64,000 nucleotides of DNA, taken from assembly GCF_018333235.1 (NCBI RefSeq), contig NZ_BORP01000002.1, positions 310,001-374,000 of the forward strand, given 5' to 3'. The notes beneath the pieces are model-generated. The model had not been told where the DNA came from and ran no database searches. It saw nothing but the letters and a program-made list of their open reading frames with translations. A program made the position numbers and the translations under genes. This DNA comes from Ornithinibacillus bavariensis. Lineage in GTDB: Bacteria > Bacillota > Bacilli > Bacillales > Amphibacillaceae. Shown here piece after piece: positions 1 to 8,937 of the stretch. Within the stretch, counting starts at the first letter, position 1. Each line of letters starts with the position of its first letter.

Positions 1-248
1 CTGATACGGTTGTAAATCATGATCCAGAATTAGCATTGTTTGCAGCGGAAAATGGACTGGCAGCCTATCAGAAAATCTGCAGCCAGCTCCCACAAGTGAT
101 ACTACCGAATGGTAGTGTAGCCTTTGAAATTGGCTATTTACAAGGTGAAGCAGTTCAAGCACTTATTAAGGAAAAGTTTCCTAAAAGCACGACAAATATA
201 ATCAAGGATATCAATGGAAAAGATAGAATCGTTTTTGCTCAACTTTAA
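1..248 (+). CDS. prmC: PrmC (HemK) C-terminal end, partial
   Basis: This is the 3' end of a gene that starts before the window; the frame is open from base 3 and stops with TAA at 246-248. PrmC methylates the glutamine of the GGQ motif in release factors, using S-adenosylmethionine. The visible part matches the end of the family: a HDPELALF-type segment, then an NGLAAYQKI helix, then GSVAFEIGYLQGEAV and a closing strand (GKDRIVFAQL). The N-terminal part with the NPPY catalytic motif lies outside. In bacilli prmC normally precedes spoIIR, as it does here. The identification rests on this short tail plus synteny. Confidence 0.85.
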   Translation, partial: DTVVNHDPELALFAAENGLAAYQKICSQLPQVILPNGSVAFEIGYLQGEAVQALIKEKFPKSTTNIIKDINGKDRIVFAQL

Positions 249-589
249 ACAGCTATACTTACTGAAAAAACATGAAACTGCCCGGATATGGAACGAAAAG
301 AAATCGCCATGGAAGGTGTAGTTTTATTTTTTGTAAATAAAGCTATAGTAGTCATTCATATTATTTCTCGATGGTTATTATCGAATATATTGGCCAGAAG
401 ATGCTGCTTCATTTCTCTTTCCTCTCTTAGATAATAAATAAAGTCTATGATTGTCTTATTATTCTCATAAAACTTTAAAAATTACTAGATTAGTAGTTTA
501 AAAACTCTTCTCTAAGACCATACTGTGACTACATGGAAATATTAGGACAGGGGGAACTATTCTCATGTTCTGTTATGGGGGAAGAGGAA
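249..589. other. Intergenic gap prmC-spoIIR
   Basis: About 340 AT-rich bases without a supported gene. A 41-codon hydrophobic open frame from about 310 has no ribosome binding site and no recognisable family. spoIIR is a forespore sigma-F gene in B. subtilis. A sequence fitting the sigma-F -10 consensus (GGAAATATTA, 535-544) is present, but no convincing GYATA -35 lies at the right distance, so I do not call a promoter. Confidence 0.4.
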
Positions 590-1189
590 ATGAAAAAACT
601 AACGATTATCCTAATTATTCTCATTATCATTGCAGTCTCATTACCTGTAAAGGGTAAAGGGCAAGAAAATTATTCGGATTATCAGGTTATTCCTGATGAT
701 GCAATTCGTTTACGGATTCTAGCAAATAGTGATAACGAAGCAGACCAACAAATTAAGCGCATAGTTAGAGATCAGGTAAATGCTGCTATTACCGATTGGG
801 TAGCCGATATTTCAGATATTGAAGAAGCTCGAGCCTTATTAGAAAATAGGATTCCTGAAATTAAAGATATTGTAAAGAGAACGTTAGAAGAAGAAGGGGA
901 AAATAGGAGCTTTGATGTAGAATATAATGATAGTGTAAGCTTTCCTACAAAAATTTATGGATCCTACCTATATCCTGCAGGTGAATACGAAGCTATATTA
1001 ATTACGATTGGTGAGGGAGAAGGCTCTAATTGGTGGTGTGTTTTATTTCCGCCTCTTTGTTTCTTAGATTTTTCTAATGGTATTAGTGTGGCAGAAGCAA
1101 TTCCTGGTGGATTAGAAGAGGAACAGGTAGATGAAGAAAAAGGATTAAAAATTAAATTTTTCCTATTAGAATGGCTAGGATGGTCATAG
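590..1189 (+). CDS. spoIIR: SpoIIR, stage II sporulation signalling protein
   Basis: SpoIIR is made in the forespore, crosses to the intermembrane space and triggers SpoIIGA to process pro-sigma-E in the mother cell. The 199-residue product starts with a signal peptide (MKKLTIILIILIIIAVSLP). It continues with the family's conserved VIPDDAIRLRILANSDNEADQ region near residues 30-50 and a C-terminal WWCVLFPPLCFLDF segment. I chose ATG 590 because GGGGGAAGAGG lies just upstream; an upstream ATG at 533 would add 19 residues ahead of the signal peptide and lacks such a site. It sits between prmC and ywlC as in B. subtilis. Confidence 0.93.
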   Translation: MKKLTIILIILIIIAVSLPVKGKGQENYSDYQVIPDDAIRLRILANSDNEADQQIKRIVRDQVNAAITDWVADISDIEEARALLENRIPEIKDIVKRTLEEEGENRSFDVEYNDSVSFPTKIYGSYLYPAGEYEAILITIGEGEGSNWWCVLFPPLCFLDFSNGISVAEAIPGGLEEEQVDEEKGLKIKFFLLEWLGWS

Positions 1190-1291
1190 AATAATAAGTC
1201 TCTGCATAAAATGATAGAGAAGCAAGACTCTGATAAAGATTGATAGAGCTTGTTTTCTATAAAAATTCTTTCGCAGATAGAGGTGGGAAAA

Positions 1292-1693
1292 ATGAAAGTA
1301 TTAATCGCAAGTGAGGTACCGATAGAAAAGGTCGAAGCATTTATTAACACCACAGATCAAGTGGATAAGGAAAGCTTAATTCAGGATGGTTATCTGGTCG
1401 AAATAAATGGTGAAATCAAGGCTTGCTTTGTGCTCTCTTCTGTAAAAGGTGGAGTTTACTGGCTAAAACAGCTCTACATTGCTAAAGAAGCAGCTATGAA
1501 TCTACCTATACTATTTGAAACAATTATTGTATTAGTAAAAGAAAAACGAGCAAAAAAACTTTATGTACATAGTCACCAACCAATTGTGGATATCTTATTA
1601 GATGCACTACAATTCCATCCACAAAATGAAGCAATAGATATTCAGAGCTACCAGCAGAATGAGGGGAATTGGTGGGCATATGAAGTTTCCTAA
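1292..1693 (+). CDS. GNAT-fold protein in the ywlB position
   Basis: The product is 133 residues. The predicted order fits an acetyltransferase fold: a strand pair (GYLVEI, IKACFVLSS), a strand LKQLYI, then a long helix (ILFETIIVLVKEKRAKK) and strand LYVHSHQ. The usual acetyl-CoA loop (R/Q-x-x-G-x-G/A) is not visible between LKQLYI and the helix, where AKEAAMN stands instead. It may therefore be a divergent or inactive member. Start ATG 1292 is preceded by GAGGTGGGAAAA; an earlier in-frame ATG at 1250 has no such site. B. subtilis ywlB, annotated as an acetyltransferase, lies at the same place. The function here is inferred from fold pattern and position only. Confidence 0.6.
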   Translation: MKVLIASEVPIEKVEAFINTTDQVDKESLIQDGYLVEINGEIKACFVLSSVKGGVYWLKQLYIAKEAAMNLPILFETIIVLVKEKRAKKLYVHSHQPIVDILLDALQFHPQNEAIDIQSYQQNEGNWWAYEVS

Positions 1694-1704
1694 TCGTTAT
1701 GGGA

Positions 1705-1851
1705 TTATACACAAATAAATGTGCACAACCTGTGGAGAACCCTGTTAATAAAGATAAATTTTGTGGATAATGGGTTAATATGTGGATATTAATGACGTAT
1801 GTTTCAAAAAATCTGTGGATAAACTGCAGATTATTTCTTTTTTGTGGATAA
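1705..1851. promoter_or_regulatory. DnaA-box cluster upstream of ywlC
   Basis: The gap between 1694 and 1914 contains three exact copies of the DnaA box TTATCCACA on the minus strand, read as TGTGGATAA at 1762-1770, 1814-1822 and 1843-1851. It also has one-mismatch boxes at 1705-1713 (TTATACACA, plus strand), 1731-1739 and 1781-1789 (minus). B. subtilis has a known DnaA-box cluster next to ywlC that affects replication initiation, so position and content agree. Whether DnaA binds here is inference. Confidence 0.85.
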
Positions 1852-1914
1852 ACTTCTCTCTTTGCGAAACAGTTTTTAATCCGCTAAAATAAGGAAAGAA
1901 GAGAGGTAGTATTT

Positions 1915-2958
1915 ATGATTGATACGAGACGATGGAACATAGTCAAAAATATAAATAAAAGTAATGAAATGATCCAAGAGGCAGCAAACTATCTAATAAT
2001 TGGTGACACAGTAGCATTTCCTACAGAGACTGTATATGGATTAGGTGCAGATGCAACCAATAAGAATGCTGTCGCAAAAATTTTTCAAGCAAAAGGTCGT
2101 CCACAGGACAATCCACTAATTGCACATGTTGCAACAAAAGAACAGCTACTAAATCTCGTGACAAACGTCCCTGACTATGTGGATAGACTCATTGAAACAT
2201 TTTCACCTGGGCCAATAACCTATGTACTTCCAAGTAATGGAGTATGTGCGGAAAACGTAACCGCGGGCTTGTCAACAATAGGGGTACGTATCCCAAGTCA
2301 TCCAGTCGCACTTGCTTTAATAAAGGCGTGTGGGTTGCCTATTGCAGCACCAAGTGCAAATATATCTGGTAAGCCTAGTCCAACGACAGCAGATCATGTA
2401 TGGGAGGATCTCTCTGGAAGAATTGCTGGAGTTGTGGATGGTGGGCCAACTGGTGTAGGGGTAGAATCAACTGTGATTGATTGTACACAGGATATTCCAG
2501 TAATCCTAAGACCAGGTGGTATTACTTTGGAAGAGTTGGAAGTGGTTGTTGGCAAGGTTCTGATTGATCCGGCTTTTGAAAAAGGGGAAACAAAAGAAAA
2601 GCCGAAAGCCCCTGGAATGAAGTATAAGCATTACGCACCAGAGGTTCCAATGTGGCTTATCGATGGGGACTTCAAGCATATGCAACAAGTAATAAACAAT
2701 TTAATTGCAGATGGAAAAAGTGTTGGCGTGTTAGCGAATCGGAATACCTTAGAAAGATTGTCATCAGAGGAAAAAGTATATGCCCATTCGCTAGGTGAAT
2801 CATTAGAGGATGTAGCTGCCAATTTATATGATGGTTTACGTAGCTTCAAATATGGAGAAGTAGATATCATATTATGTGAAACCTACCAAGAAATTGGGAT
2901 CGGACAAGCTATCATGAATCGCCTGAAAAAGGCAGCTAGCAAACTAATACATGAATAA
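1915..2958 (+). CDS. ywlC: Threonylcarbamoyl-AMP synthase (Sua5/YwlC type)
   Basis: The enzyme makes threonylcarbamoyl-AMP from threonine, bicarbonate and ATP for the t6A modification of ANN-decoding tRNAs. At 347 residues it is the long Sua5 form. The N-terminal YrdC domain (about 15-215) shows VAFPTETVYGLGADAT, KGRPQDNPL and the AAPSANISGKPSPT segment. The C-terminal Sua5 domain (about 225-345) begins after the KAPGMKYKHYAPEVP linker. GAAGAGAGG precedes ATG 1915. The DnaA-box cluster immediately upstream may link its expression to replication, but that is inference. Confidence 0.95.
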   Translation: MIDTRRWNIVKNINKSNEMIQEAANYLIIGDTVAFPTETVYGLGADATNKNAVAKIFQAKGRPQDNPLIAHVATKEQLLNLVTNVPDYVDRLIETFSPGPITYVLPSNGVCAENVTAGLSTIGVRIPSHPVALALIKACGLPIAAPSANISGKPSPTTADHVWEDLSGRIAGVVDGGPTGVGVESTVIDCTQDIPVILRPGGITLEELEVVVGKVLIDPAFEKGETKEKPKAPGMKYKHYAPEVPMWLIDGDFKHMQQVINNLIADGKSVGVLANRNTLERLSSEEKVYAHSLGESLEDVAANLYDGLRSFKYGEVDIILCETYQEIGIGQAIMNRLKKAASKLIHE

Positions 2959-3018
2959 CTATCATATTTCCCCTCTGGACATCATATAGTTTAAAAGCAT
3001 GTCCAAGGGGGACGAATA

Positions 3019-3567
3019 ATGGAAAAGGCTTTAGGTGAATTTTTATCTCTTTTCTTCATGGCAATAGCTGTCGGAATGGATGCATTTTCGGTGAGCCTAG
3101 GGCTTGGGATGCAAATGATTCGGTTAAAACGCATCGCAATTATTGGCATAGTAATTGGGATGTTCCATTTCCTTTTGCCTTTTTTAGGAATTGTTCTAGG
3201 AACATTAATTTCAGCGCGAATTGGTGAATGGACAATGTTAACAGGAGGATTAATACTGTTTGGGATAGGTGCTCATATGGTATTTTCTGCTTTTAATCAC
3301 AAGGCTGTTAAAGTCATCCAAACGACAGGATTCGGTCTAATCCTATTTGCTTTAAGTGTAAGCATCGATAGCTTTTCTGTTGGCCTGAGCTTAGGACTTT
3401 CCAACGTTAAAACGGTCTTAACCCTAATATTATTTGGAGCAACTAGCATGATGTTAACATGGGCAGGAATGATTATAGGAAGAAAAGTACATGGATTTTT
3501 AGGTGCATATAGTGAGATACTTGGCGGAAGTATTCTATGTGGCCTAGGACTTTATATCATTTTTTAG
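3019..3567 (+). CDS. mntP: Manganese efflux pump MntP
   Basis: MntP exports Mn(II) across the cytoplasmic membrane. The 182-residue protein has about six membrane segments arranged as an internal repeat. Each half carries the family signature with an acidic residue: GMDAFSVSLGLG near residue 20 and SIDSFSVGLSLG near residue 116. AAGGGGGA precedes the ATG. It follows ywlC by 60 bases and ends in its own terminator, so the two may be co-transcribed. No yybP-ykoY manganese riboswitch is recognisable in the short upstream gap. Confidence 0.92.
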   Translation: MEKALGEFLSLFFMAIAVGMDAFSVSLGLGMQMIRLKRIAIIGIVIGMFHFLLPFLGIVLGTLISARIGEWTMLTGGLILFGIGAHMVFSAFNHKAVKVIQTTGFGLILFALSVSIDSFSVGLSLGLSNVKTVLTLILFGATSMMLTWAGMIIGRKVHGFLGAYSEILGGSILCGLGLYIIF

Positions 3568-3576
3568 ATTTCATAT

Positions 3577-3620
3577 AAGAAGTCTGACTCAAATAATAAC
3601 TGGAGTCCAGACTTCTTTTT
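3577..3620 (+). terminator. Terminator after mntP
   Basis: AAGAAGTCTGACTC pairs with GAGTCCAGACTTCTT across a 12-base loop, with one bulged base, and a T run follows. Confidence 0.75.
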
Positions 3621-3709
3621 AGATTATAGATAAGGGAATTCTATTTATGTGCATAATTGGGCCGTCTGAATTTAGTTGACTGCCAATGGTTAAATGAACG
3701 AATCTGTAA

Positions 3710-3907
3710 TTAAGAAATAATACTATACTTACCGTGGCGAACGACTGTATTAGGCATCTCATAGCCTAATGTTTTTGCAGCATCCTTTGTTAGCTCCACT
3801 AATACGCTATTTTCTCTTACTTGAAAAACTTTTCCTTGGTGTTGTTGATTCCTTCTGTCAAAAAGTACAATATCTCCTATACTTGCTGTTTGCATAGAAT
3901 TTGCCAT
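3710..3907 (-). CDS. DUF2187 (YkvS-like) small protein
   Basis: A 65-residue protein on the opposite strand to its neighbours. The pattern TASIGDIVLFDRRNQQ, then VFQVRENSVLVEL and a closing NTVVRHGKYSII, resembles the small beta-barrel DUF2187/YkvS family found in bacilli, whose role is unknown. ATG 3907 is preceded on its strand by TTTGGGAGGGAAAA. A TTG 18 bases upstream lies inside that ribosome site and is unlikely to be used. It is a single-gene unit convergent with mntP. Confidence 0.65.
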   Translation of the reverse strand: MANSMQTASIGDIVLFDRRNQQHQGKVFQVRENSVLVELTKDAAKTLGYEMPNTVVRHGKYSIIS

Positions 3908-4266
3908 GTAACTTTTCCCTCCCAAAGGTTCGTACTTAAAGAGTACTTTGTATAGTTTATAAGAAATGTAACGCTATTATGTAAACAAAAATTATGCAAC
4001 AAATTTACATATTAGTAATATAGTAACCTGTGATATTGAAGAATATAAGTTAATAGTAATACTTATTCCTCAAAATTTCTACAACCTTTCACATATTTAG
4101 ACAATTTGTGAATTAATAACTGGGTATATAGTACTAGTAATTTTTAGGGTTCTATAACTTTGGATTCATTTCCCCTTTTGCTATCAACTGATTTTATTCT
4201 ATGTTATATTTTAGTTAGAGATATCCGTTTGTTGTAATACCAACCGATTATATTGGGGGTACTTTC
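3908..4266. other. Divergent gap between DUF2187 gene and ywlE
   Basis: About 360 very AT-rich bases between two divergent genes. It must hold both promoters, but no -35/-10 pair is good enough to call. A short inverted repeat (GTACT-N5-AGTAC) lies near 3931-3945 next to the DUF2187 start. No other structure was recognised. Confidence 0.4.
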
Positions 4267-4878
4267 ATGAGGATTTTATTTGTTTGTACGGGAAATACGT
4301 GCCGGAGTCCTATGGCTGAAGCTTTATTGAAAAACAAAATGCCAACAGCAGAAGTGAAGTCGGCAGGTATTTTTGCTGCGAAAAACCAACGCGCTTCTAA
4401 GCATGCAGTCGATGTGCTGGAGAAAAAGGGGATTCGATTAGATCACCTTTCGAAACCTGTTGATGAAAAGCTATTAAATTGGGCTGATGTCGTTTTGACA
4501 ATGACAACGCAGCATAAGCAATCTCTAATCATGGAGTTTCCAATTTTTCAGGAAAAATATTATACATTAAAAGAATTTGTTTCCGATTCCGATAAAAAGA
4601 TATGGGAAGAATTAAAAGTGCTTTATGCAGAATATGAATTGAAACGTTCTCAATTTTTACACGAACACGGAAATAAGCTTGATTATAAGGCACTTGAGCA
4701 ACAATTAAGAGAGTATTTACAGGCTGACTTGGACAAGATTAATCAGCTTGAAAGCAGTCTTATAAATTATGATATTTCCGATCCATTTGGTGGCAATCTT
4801 ACAATTTATCAAAAGACATTGGAAGAATTAGATAACTATATCACATTATTAATTAAAAAATTACAAATAAAAGGCTAG
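4267..4878 (+). CDS. ywlE: Protein arginine phosphatase YwlE with internal insertion
   Basis: YwlE removes phosphate from arginine residues marked by McsB, opposing McsB in ClpCP targeting and stress control. The catalytic loop is [10 protein letters not shown] with C7 and R13. Residue 11 is Thr, which in B. subtilis YwlE sets arginine-phosphate specificity. The general acid is D172 in DPFGG. The protein has 203 residues against about 150 in B. subtilis. The extra length is a charged helical segment between LKEFVS (about 106) and the DPFGG loop (about 172). It is followed at 11 bases by the chemoreceptor gene. Confidence 0.92.
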   Translation: MRILFVCTGNTCRSPMAEALLKNKMPTAEVKSAGIFAAKNQRASKHAVDVLEKKGIRLDHLSKPVDEKLLNWADVVLTMTTQHKQSLIMEFPIFQEKYYTLKEFVSDSDKKIWEELKVLYAEYELKRSQFLHEHGNKLDYKALEQQLREYLQADLDKINQLESSLINYDISDPFGGNLTIYQKTLEELDNYITLLIKKLQIKG

Positions 4879-4889
4879 GGGAGAACAAA

Positions 4890-6182
4890 ATGAGGCAGAA
4901 ATATCGTTCAGGTCTAAGATTAAAGCTTGTACTCTTTACAACAATTTTAGCCATTATTACGTATTCGACAAGTGCTTTTTTTCTTTATTTTTTGTATGAC
5001 TTTGTTGTCGAATTTTGGCAGATATCCATGGAAGCATATACGATTATTACACTATCCTTAGGAATTATCTGGTCTGGAATATTAGCGTTTTTTGCGGCAA
5101 GTTTCATTACCAAGTCTTTAAATAGACTTGCCCATGTAGCATCTGAGGTTGCTAATGGGAACTTAAATCAGGAAGTTATTATTCCGAATTCTGATGATGA
5201 AATTCGTGCACTTAGTGTGTCATTTGATACGATGCTAAGCAATTTAAAGGAAATGGTACATAATATTGATGTACACTTTAATAGTACAAATCAGTCTGTT
5301 TTGGAATTAAAGGGAGCAGCTGATCAGGTTTCGAAGCACTCTAATCAAATTAGTGCAGCAGTAGACGAGATTTCAAAGGGTGCGGAAAGTTCATCAGAGG
5401 CAATACAGATTACTGTGGAAGCTGTTGAAGAAGCTACTTCTCTTGCAGAAAAGGTTCAGGAAAAAGCAGGTCAATCAAAAGAAAAGTCAACTGTTATGCT
5501 GGAGACGCTTGATAAAAGTAAGCAGGTAGTTGGACAGTTGATTAATGGTATTAAGAACCTAGCACAAGAGCAAGCGACCTCATTGAAAGATGTTGATCAT
5601 TTAAAGGAGAATGCCCTACAGGTAGAATCGATCATTTCAATGGTTGGTGAAATCGCTGAACAGACTAATTTGCTAGCATTAAATGCCTCGATTGAAGCAG
5701 CTCGAGCAGGGGAACATGGAAAAGGCTTTGCTGTTGTTGCAGAGGAAATTCGCAAGCTAGCTGACCAAAGTGCACAAGCGGTACAACGAATCTCGAGTTT
5801 AATTACTGCTATTCAAGAGGATGTCAATCAGGTTGTGAAAAAAATCAATGAGAATGTCCAATATACAGTCAAGGAGGCAAATAATGGTGTTGAAACCAAT
5901 ACCGCCTTTGAACAAATGTCTCAATCTGTTGAAGAAGTCGCAACCGAAATTGATGTAATATTATCCCTTGTGAATCAACAGTTAGCATCCATACAAGCAA
6001 CAGCATCACAATCACAGGAAGTTGCAGCAATTGCCGAAGAAACCTCTGCTGGTGCGGAGGAGGTCAATGCATCTATTCAAGAACAAGCTGCAACAATTGG
6101 GAAGGTTGACCAGCTGGTTCTTGAATTAGAAACACAGGCAAGCGGCCTTAACAAGCAAATCCAAAAGTTTAACGTAAAATAA
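4890..6182 (+). CDS. Methyl-accepting chemotaxis protein
   Basis: A 430-residue chemoreceptor that would signal to CheA/CheW at the membrane. Two hydrophobic segments (about 10-36 and 46-70) are separated by only a few residues, so there is almost no extracellular sensing domain. A HAMP domain (about 70-125) and a long coiled-coil signalling domain follow. The hairpin tip is present ([20 protein letters not shown] and [15 protein letters not shown]). The short outer loop suggests it senses a membrane or cytoplasmic cue. It sits between ywlE and rpiB, where B. subtilis has no receptor gene; GGGGAG precedes the ATG. Confidence 0.9.
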   Translation: MRQKYRSGLRLKLVLFTTILAIITYSTSAFFLYFLYDFVVEFWQISMEAYTIITLSLGIIWSGILAFFAASFITKSLNRLAHVASEVANGNLNQEVIIPNSDDEIRALSVSFDTMLSNLKEMVHNIDVHFNSTNQSVLELKGAADQVSKHSNQISAAVDEISKGAESSSEAIQITVEAVEEATSLAEKVQEKAGQSKEKSTVMLETLDKSKQVVGQLINGIKNLAQEQATSLKDVDHLKENALQVESIISMVGEIAEQTNLLALNASIEAARAGEHGKGFAVVAEEIRKLADQSAQAVQRISSLITAIQEDVNQVVKKINENVQYTVKEANNGVETNTAFEQMSQSVEEVATEIDVILSLVNQQLASIQATASQSQEVAAIAEETSAGAEEVNASIQEQAATIGKVDQLVLELETQASGLNKQIQKFNVK

Positions 6183-6207
6183 TACAACATGAATGGAGTG
6201 ATAAACG

Positions 6208-6654
6208 ATGAAGGTAATTATCTCTGGGGATCATGCAGGTATGACGATACGTAATGAGGTAAAAAGTTTATTAGATGAGAAGGGTATTGAATATGAGGAC
6301 ACAGGCTGTAGCTGTGAGACATCCGTTGATTATCCAGATTACGCACTACCCGCTGCAGAACGTGTAGCGAAGGGTGAATTTGATCGTGGGATTCTAATCT
6401 GTGGAACAGGAATAGGAATGTCCATCGCTGCAAACAAGGTGAAAGGGATTCGTTGTGCTTTATTACATGATGTTTATAGTGCCAAACTTACTCGACAGCA
6501 CAATGATACGAACATGATCGCTCTAGGTGAGCGTGTTCTTGGTCCTGGCTTAGCAAGGGAAATTGTCCAAGCTTGGCTGGAAACAGAATACGAAGGCGGT
6601 CGCCATGAAAGAAGACTGGAAAAGATAAAAGCTTACGAAGATAAAAATCTTTAA
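6208..6654 (+). CDS. rpiB: Ribose-5-phosphate isomerase B
   Basis: It interconverts ribose 5-phosphate and ribulose 5-phosphate in the pentose phosphate pathway. The 148-residue protein shows the RpiB/LacAB signature: GDHAG at 8-12, the catalytic cysteine C65 in ILICGTGIGMS, and the anion-binding RQHNDTNM segment near 98-105. The start is preceded by GGAGTGAT. It is followed by ywlG and glyA as in B. subtilis (ywlF-ywlG-glyA). Confidence 0.95.
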   Translation: MKVIISGDHAGMTIRNEVKSLLDEKGIEYEDTGCSCETSVDYPDYALPAAERVAKGEFDRGILICGTGIGMSIAANKVKGIRCALLHDVYSAKLTRQHNDTNMIALGERVLGPGLAREIVQAWLETEYEGGRHERRLEKIKAYEDKNL

Positions 6655-6660
6655 GATGTT

Positions 6661-6683
6661 AGACGAAGGGACTCCCTTCGTCT
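6661..6683 (+). terminator. Hairpin between rpiB and ywlG
   Basis: AGACGAAGGGA and TCCCTTCGTCT are perfect inverted repeats around a single central base. The following sequence (TCCTATC) is only weakly T-rich, so it may be an attenuating or mRNA-end hairpin rather than a full terminator. Confidence 0.4.
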
Positions 6684-6710
6684 TCCTATCTGCATGGAAT
6701 AGGTGATACG

Positions 6711-7259
6711 ATGGAATTAAGTATTGAAAAAATTCGTGCCGATATTGAGTCCCTCATGACTGAAATCCTGGAGGCCAATTTTTTACAAAAGGATTCTATT
6801 TTTATCATTGGCTGCTCCACAAGTGAAGTAGCAGGAGAACGAATAGGTACATCTGGAAGTGAGGAAATAGCTTCCCAAATTTTTGCTGGTTTGAAAGAAC
6901 TACAAAAAAAGAAGGACATTTATTTAGCTTTTCAGTGCTGTGAACATCTGAATCGGTCTCTAGTAGTTGAACAAGAACTTGCTGAGAAGTTGGAATTGGA
7001 AGCGGTTTCCGTTATTCCAGTTCCTAAAGCGGGGGGGTCCATGGCTGCTTATGCATATAGGAATTTTAATAAACCTGTTGTAGTTGAACATATAAAGGCA
7101 CATGCAGGAATAGATATTGGGGAAACCCTTATCGGAATGCACCTCAAACATGTGGCAGTACCTTTACGTTTCAATCAACAATACATAGGAAAGGCACGAG
7201 TGAATGCAGCCTTTACACGCCCCAAACTAATTGGTGGAAGCCGTGCTGTTTATCAATAA
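6711..7259 (+). CDS. ywlG: YwlG, UPF0340 family protein
   Basis: A 182-residue member of the conserved UPF0340/YwlG family, of unknown biochemical function. Typical features are an N-terminal helix (IRADIESLMTEI), the IIGCSTSEVAGERIG motif near residues 33-47, the FQCCEHLNRSLVVE segment near 80, and the IDIGETLIGMHLKHVAVP region near 140. It lies between rpiB and glyA, an association kept across bacilli. AGGTGATACG precedes the ATG. Confidence 0.9.
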   Translation: MELSIEKIRADIESLMTEILEANFLQKDSIFIIGCSTSEVAGERIGTSGSEEIASQIFAGLKELQKKKDIYLAFQCCEHLNRSLVVEQELAEKLELEAVSVIPVPKAGGSMAAYAYRNFNKPVVVEHIKAHAGIDIGETLIGMHLKHVAVPLRFNQQYIGKARVNAAFTRPKLIGGSRAVYQ

Positions 7260-7316
7260 AGGATATCAATCATTAGAAAAATAGTACCTATTTTTAGGAC
7301 AGGGAGGACACAACGA

Positions 7317-8552
7317 ATGGAACATTTAAAACAAACAGATAATGAATTATTAGAAGCAATCCTAGCGGAAAAGAAACGCCAACAAACTAAAATCGAACTA
7401 ATTGCATCTGAAAACTTCGTGTCAGAATCGGTAATGGAGGCAATGGGATCTGTTTTAACTAATAAGTATGCAGAAGGATACCCTGGAAAGCGTTACTATG
7501 GAGGCTGTGAATTTGTAGATGTTGTTGAAAATCTTGCTCGTGATCGTGCAAAAGAATTATTTGGTGCGGAGCATGCTAATGTTCAACCACATTCTGGTGC
7601 ACAGGCTAATATGGCAGTCTATTTTTCTATAGTAAAGCCAGGTGATACAATTCTTGGAATGAATCTAAGTCATGGCGGTCACCTAACCCATGGAAGCCCT
7701 GTGAACTTTAGTGGCTCCCTATATAATTTCGTTGATTACGGTGTTGAAAAGGAAACAGAACAGTTAAACTATGATGTTGTTTTAGAAAAAGCAAAAGAAG
7801 TGAAGCCTAAATTAATTGTAGCTGGTGCTAGTGCCTATTCTAGAACCCTTGACTTTGCTAAATTCCGAGAAATTGCTGATGCGGTTGGAGCATACCTAAT
7901 GGTAGATATGGCTCATATTGCTGGTCTTGTTGCAGCTGGTCTACATCCAAATCCAGTGCCTTATGCTGATTTTGTTACAACAACTACTCATAAAACATTA
8001 AGAGGACCTCGTGGTGGAATGATTTTATGTAAGGAAGAACATGCGAAGAAAATTGATAAGGCAGTATTCCCTGGCATGCAAGGTGGTCCACTAATGCATG
8101 TAATCGCCGCAAAAGCAACTGCATTTAAAGAAGCTTTATCCGATGAATTTAAAGAATACTGTAAACAAATTATCCGAAATGCAAAAGTTCTTGGAGAAGC
8201 TTTAGTTGCAGAAGGCATCCGAGTAGTATCTGGTGGTACTGATAACCATTTATTATTATTAGATGTTACACCACTAGGCATTACCGGAAAGGTTGCTGAG
8301 CATGTATTGGACGAAATCGGAATTACAGTAAATAAAAACACCATTCCATTTGACACCGAGAGCCCATTTGTAACTAGCGGAATCCGTATTGGAACACCTG
8401 CTGTCACAACTCGTGGCTTTAAAGAAGAAGAGATGCGTGAAATTGCAAGCATCATTTCCATGACATTAAAAAACCATGAAAACGAAGAAATTCTTAACGA
8501 GGCTGCTAACCGCGTACTAGCCTTAACAGAAAAATCACCTTTGTATGTATAA
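7317..8552 (+). CDS. glyA: Serine hydroxymethyltransferase
   Basis: It converts serine and tetrahydrofolate to glycine and 5,10-methylene-tetrahydrofolate, the main entry of one-carbon units. The 411-residue protein is full length. It has the IASENFVS N-terminal motif, the substrate loop [13 protein letters not shown] (about 51-63), and the PLP lysine K226 in [28 protein letters not shown] lies before the ATG. Its own terminator follows. No PurR box was recognised in the short upstream gap. Confidence 0.97.
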   Translation: MEHLKQTDNELLEAILAEKKRQQTKIELIASENFVSESVMEAMGSVLTNKYAEGYPGKRYYGGCEFVDVVENLARDRAKELFGAEHANVQPHSGAQANMAVYFSIVKPGDTILGMNLSHGGHLTHGSPVNFSGSLYNFVDYGVEKETEQLNYDVVLEKAKEVKPKLIVAGASAYSRTLDFAKFREIADAVGAYLMVDMAHIAGLVAAGLHPNPVPYADFVTTTTHKTLRGPRGGMILCKEEHAKKIDKAVFPGMQGGPLMHVIAAKATAFKEALSDEFKEYCKQIIRNAKVLGEALVAEGIRVVSGGTDNHLLLLDVTPLGITGKVAEHVLDEIGITVNKNTIPFDTESPFVTSGIRIGTPAVTTRGFKEEEMREIASIISMTLKNHENEEILNEAANRVLALTEKSPLYV

Positions 8553-8562
8553 AATGATAGAG

Positions 8563-8590
8563 AGGGCACCTGTTATGGTGTCCTTTATTT
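8563..8590 (+). terminator. Terminator after glyA
   Basis: AGGGCACC and GGTGTCCT pair around TGTTAT with one G-U wobble, followed by TTTATTTG. Confidence 0.65.
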
Positions 8591-8646
8591 GTTTATAAGA
8601 CGGTAAATAAGTATAAATTAGTCTATTGCTTACACGGTATATGGAA

Positions 8647-8726
8647 GTGGTCACATTGTTATGAAATTCGGAGATAGTATCAAAGTGTGGTCATATCGTT
8701 ATGAATTTCGACAAAATAGTTTCAAA
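8647..8726 (+). repeat. Two tandem 40-base imperfect repeats in the glyA-upp gap
   Basis: The 385-base gap between glyA and upp contains a direct repeat with a 40-base period. Unit 1 (8647-8684) and unit 2 (8687-8726) both begin GTGGTCA, share GTTATGAA and TTCG, and end in TCAAA. A frame reading through the repeats has no ribosome site, so I do not call it a gene. The role is unknown; a tandem protein-binding site is one possibility. Confidence 0.6.
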
Positions 8727-8871
8727 GCTCAGAGCTCACTTATACAGATTGGGAACATACTTCTGAAACGTATTCACAAATCCTCCATAACATCTCCTAA
8801 CCAAAAAAATCTTTTAAATAGCGTGATCCTGAAAATAAACTTCTGTCTACTTTATATTCCAGACCTTAGCC

Positions 8872-8900
8872 TTGAATAAGTCTTATTTTTTCTGTACAAT
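8872..8900 (+). promoter_or_regulatory. Sigma-A promoter for upp
   Basis: TTGAAT (8872-8877) and TACAAT (8895-8900) are separated by exactly 17 bases, and upp starts 37 bases downstream. No PyrR-type leader or terminator is visible in the short leader. Confidence 0.75.
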
Positions 8901-8937
8901 TTTAAAGATGTAAATAAAAAGAAGGAGTGACCGCTAA

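Noticed and set aside
310-436. 41-codon hydrophobic frame between prmC and spoIIR
   Set aside because: No ribosome site and no recognisable family.
7988-8569. 193-codon frame antisense to glyA
   Set aside because: Shadow of a highly conserved gene; no ribosome site or promoter and no recognisable domain. The same applies to the 183-codon frame antisense to murAA (22897-23448).
8661-8879. 72-codon frame in the glyA-upp gap
   Set aside because: No ribosome site; it is a by-product of the tandem repeat and its composition is not protein-like.
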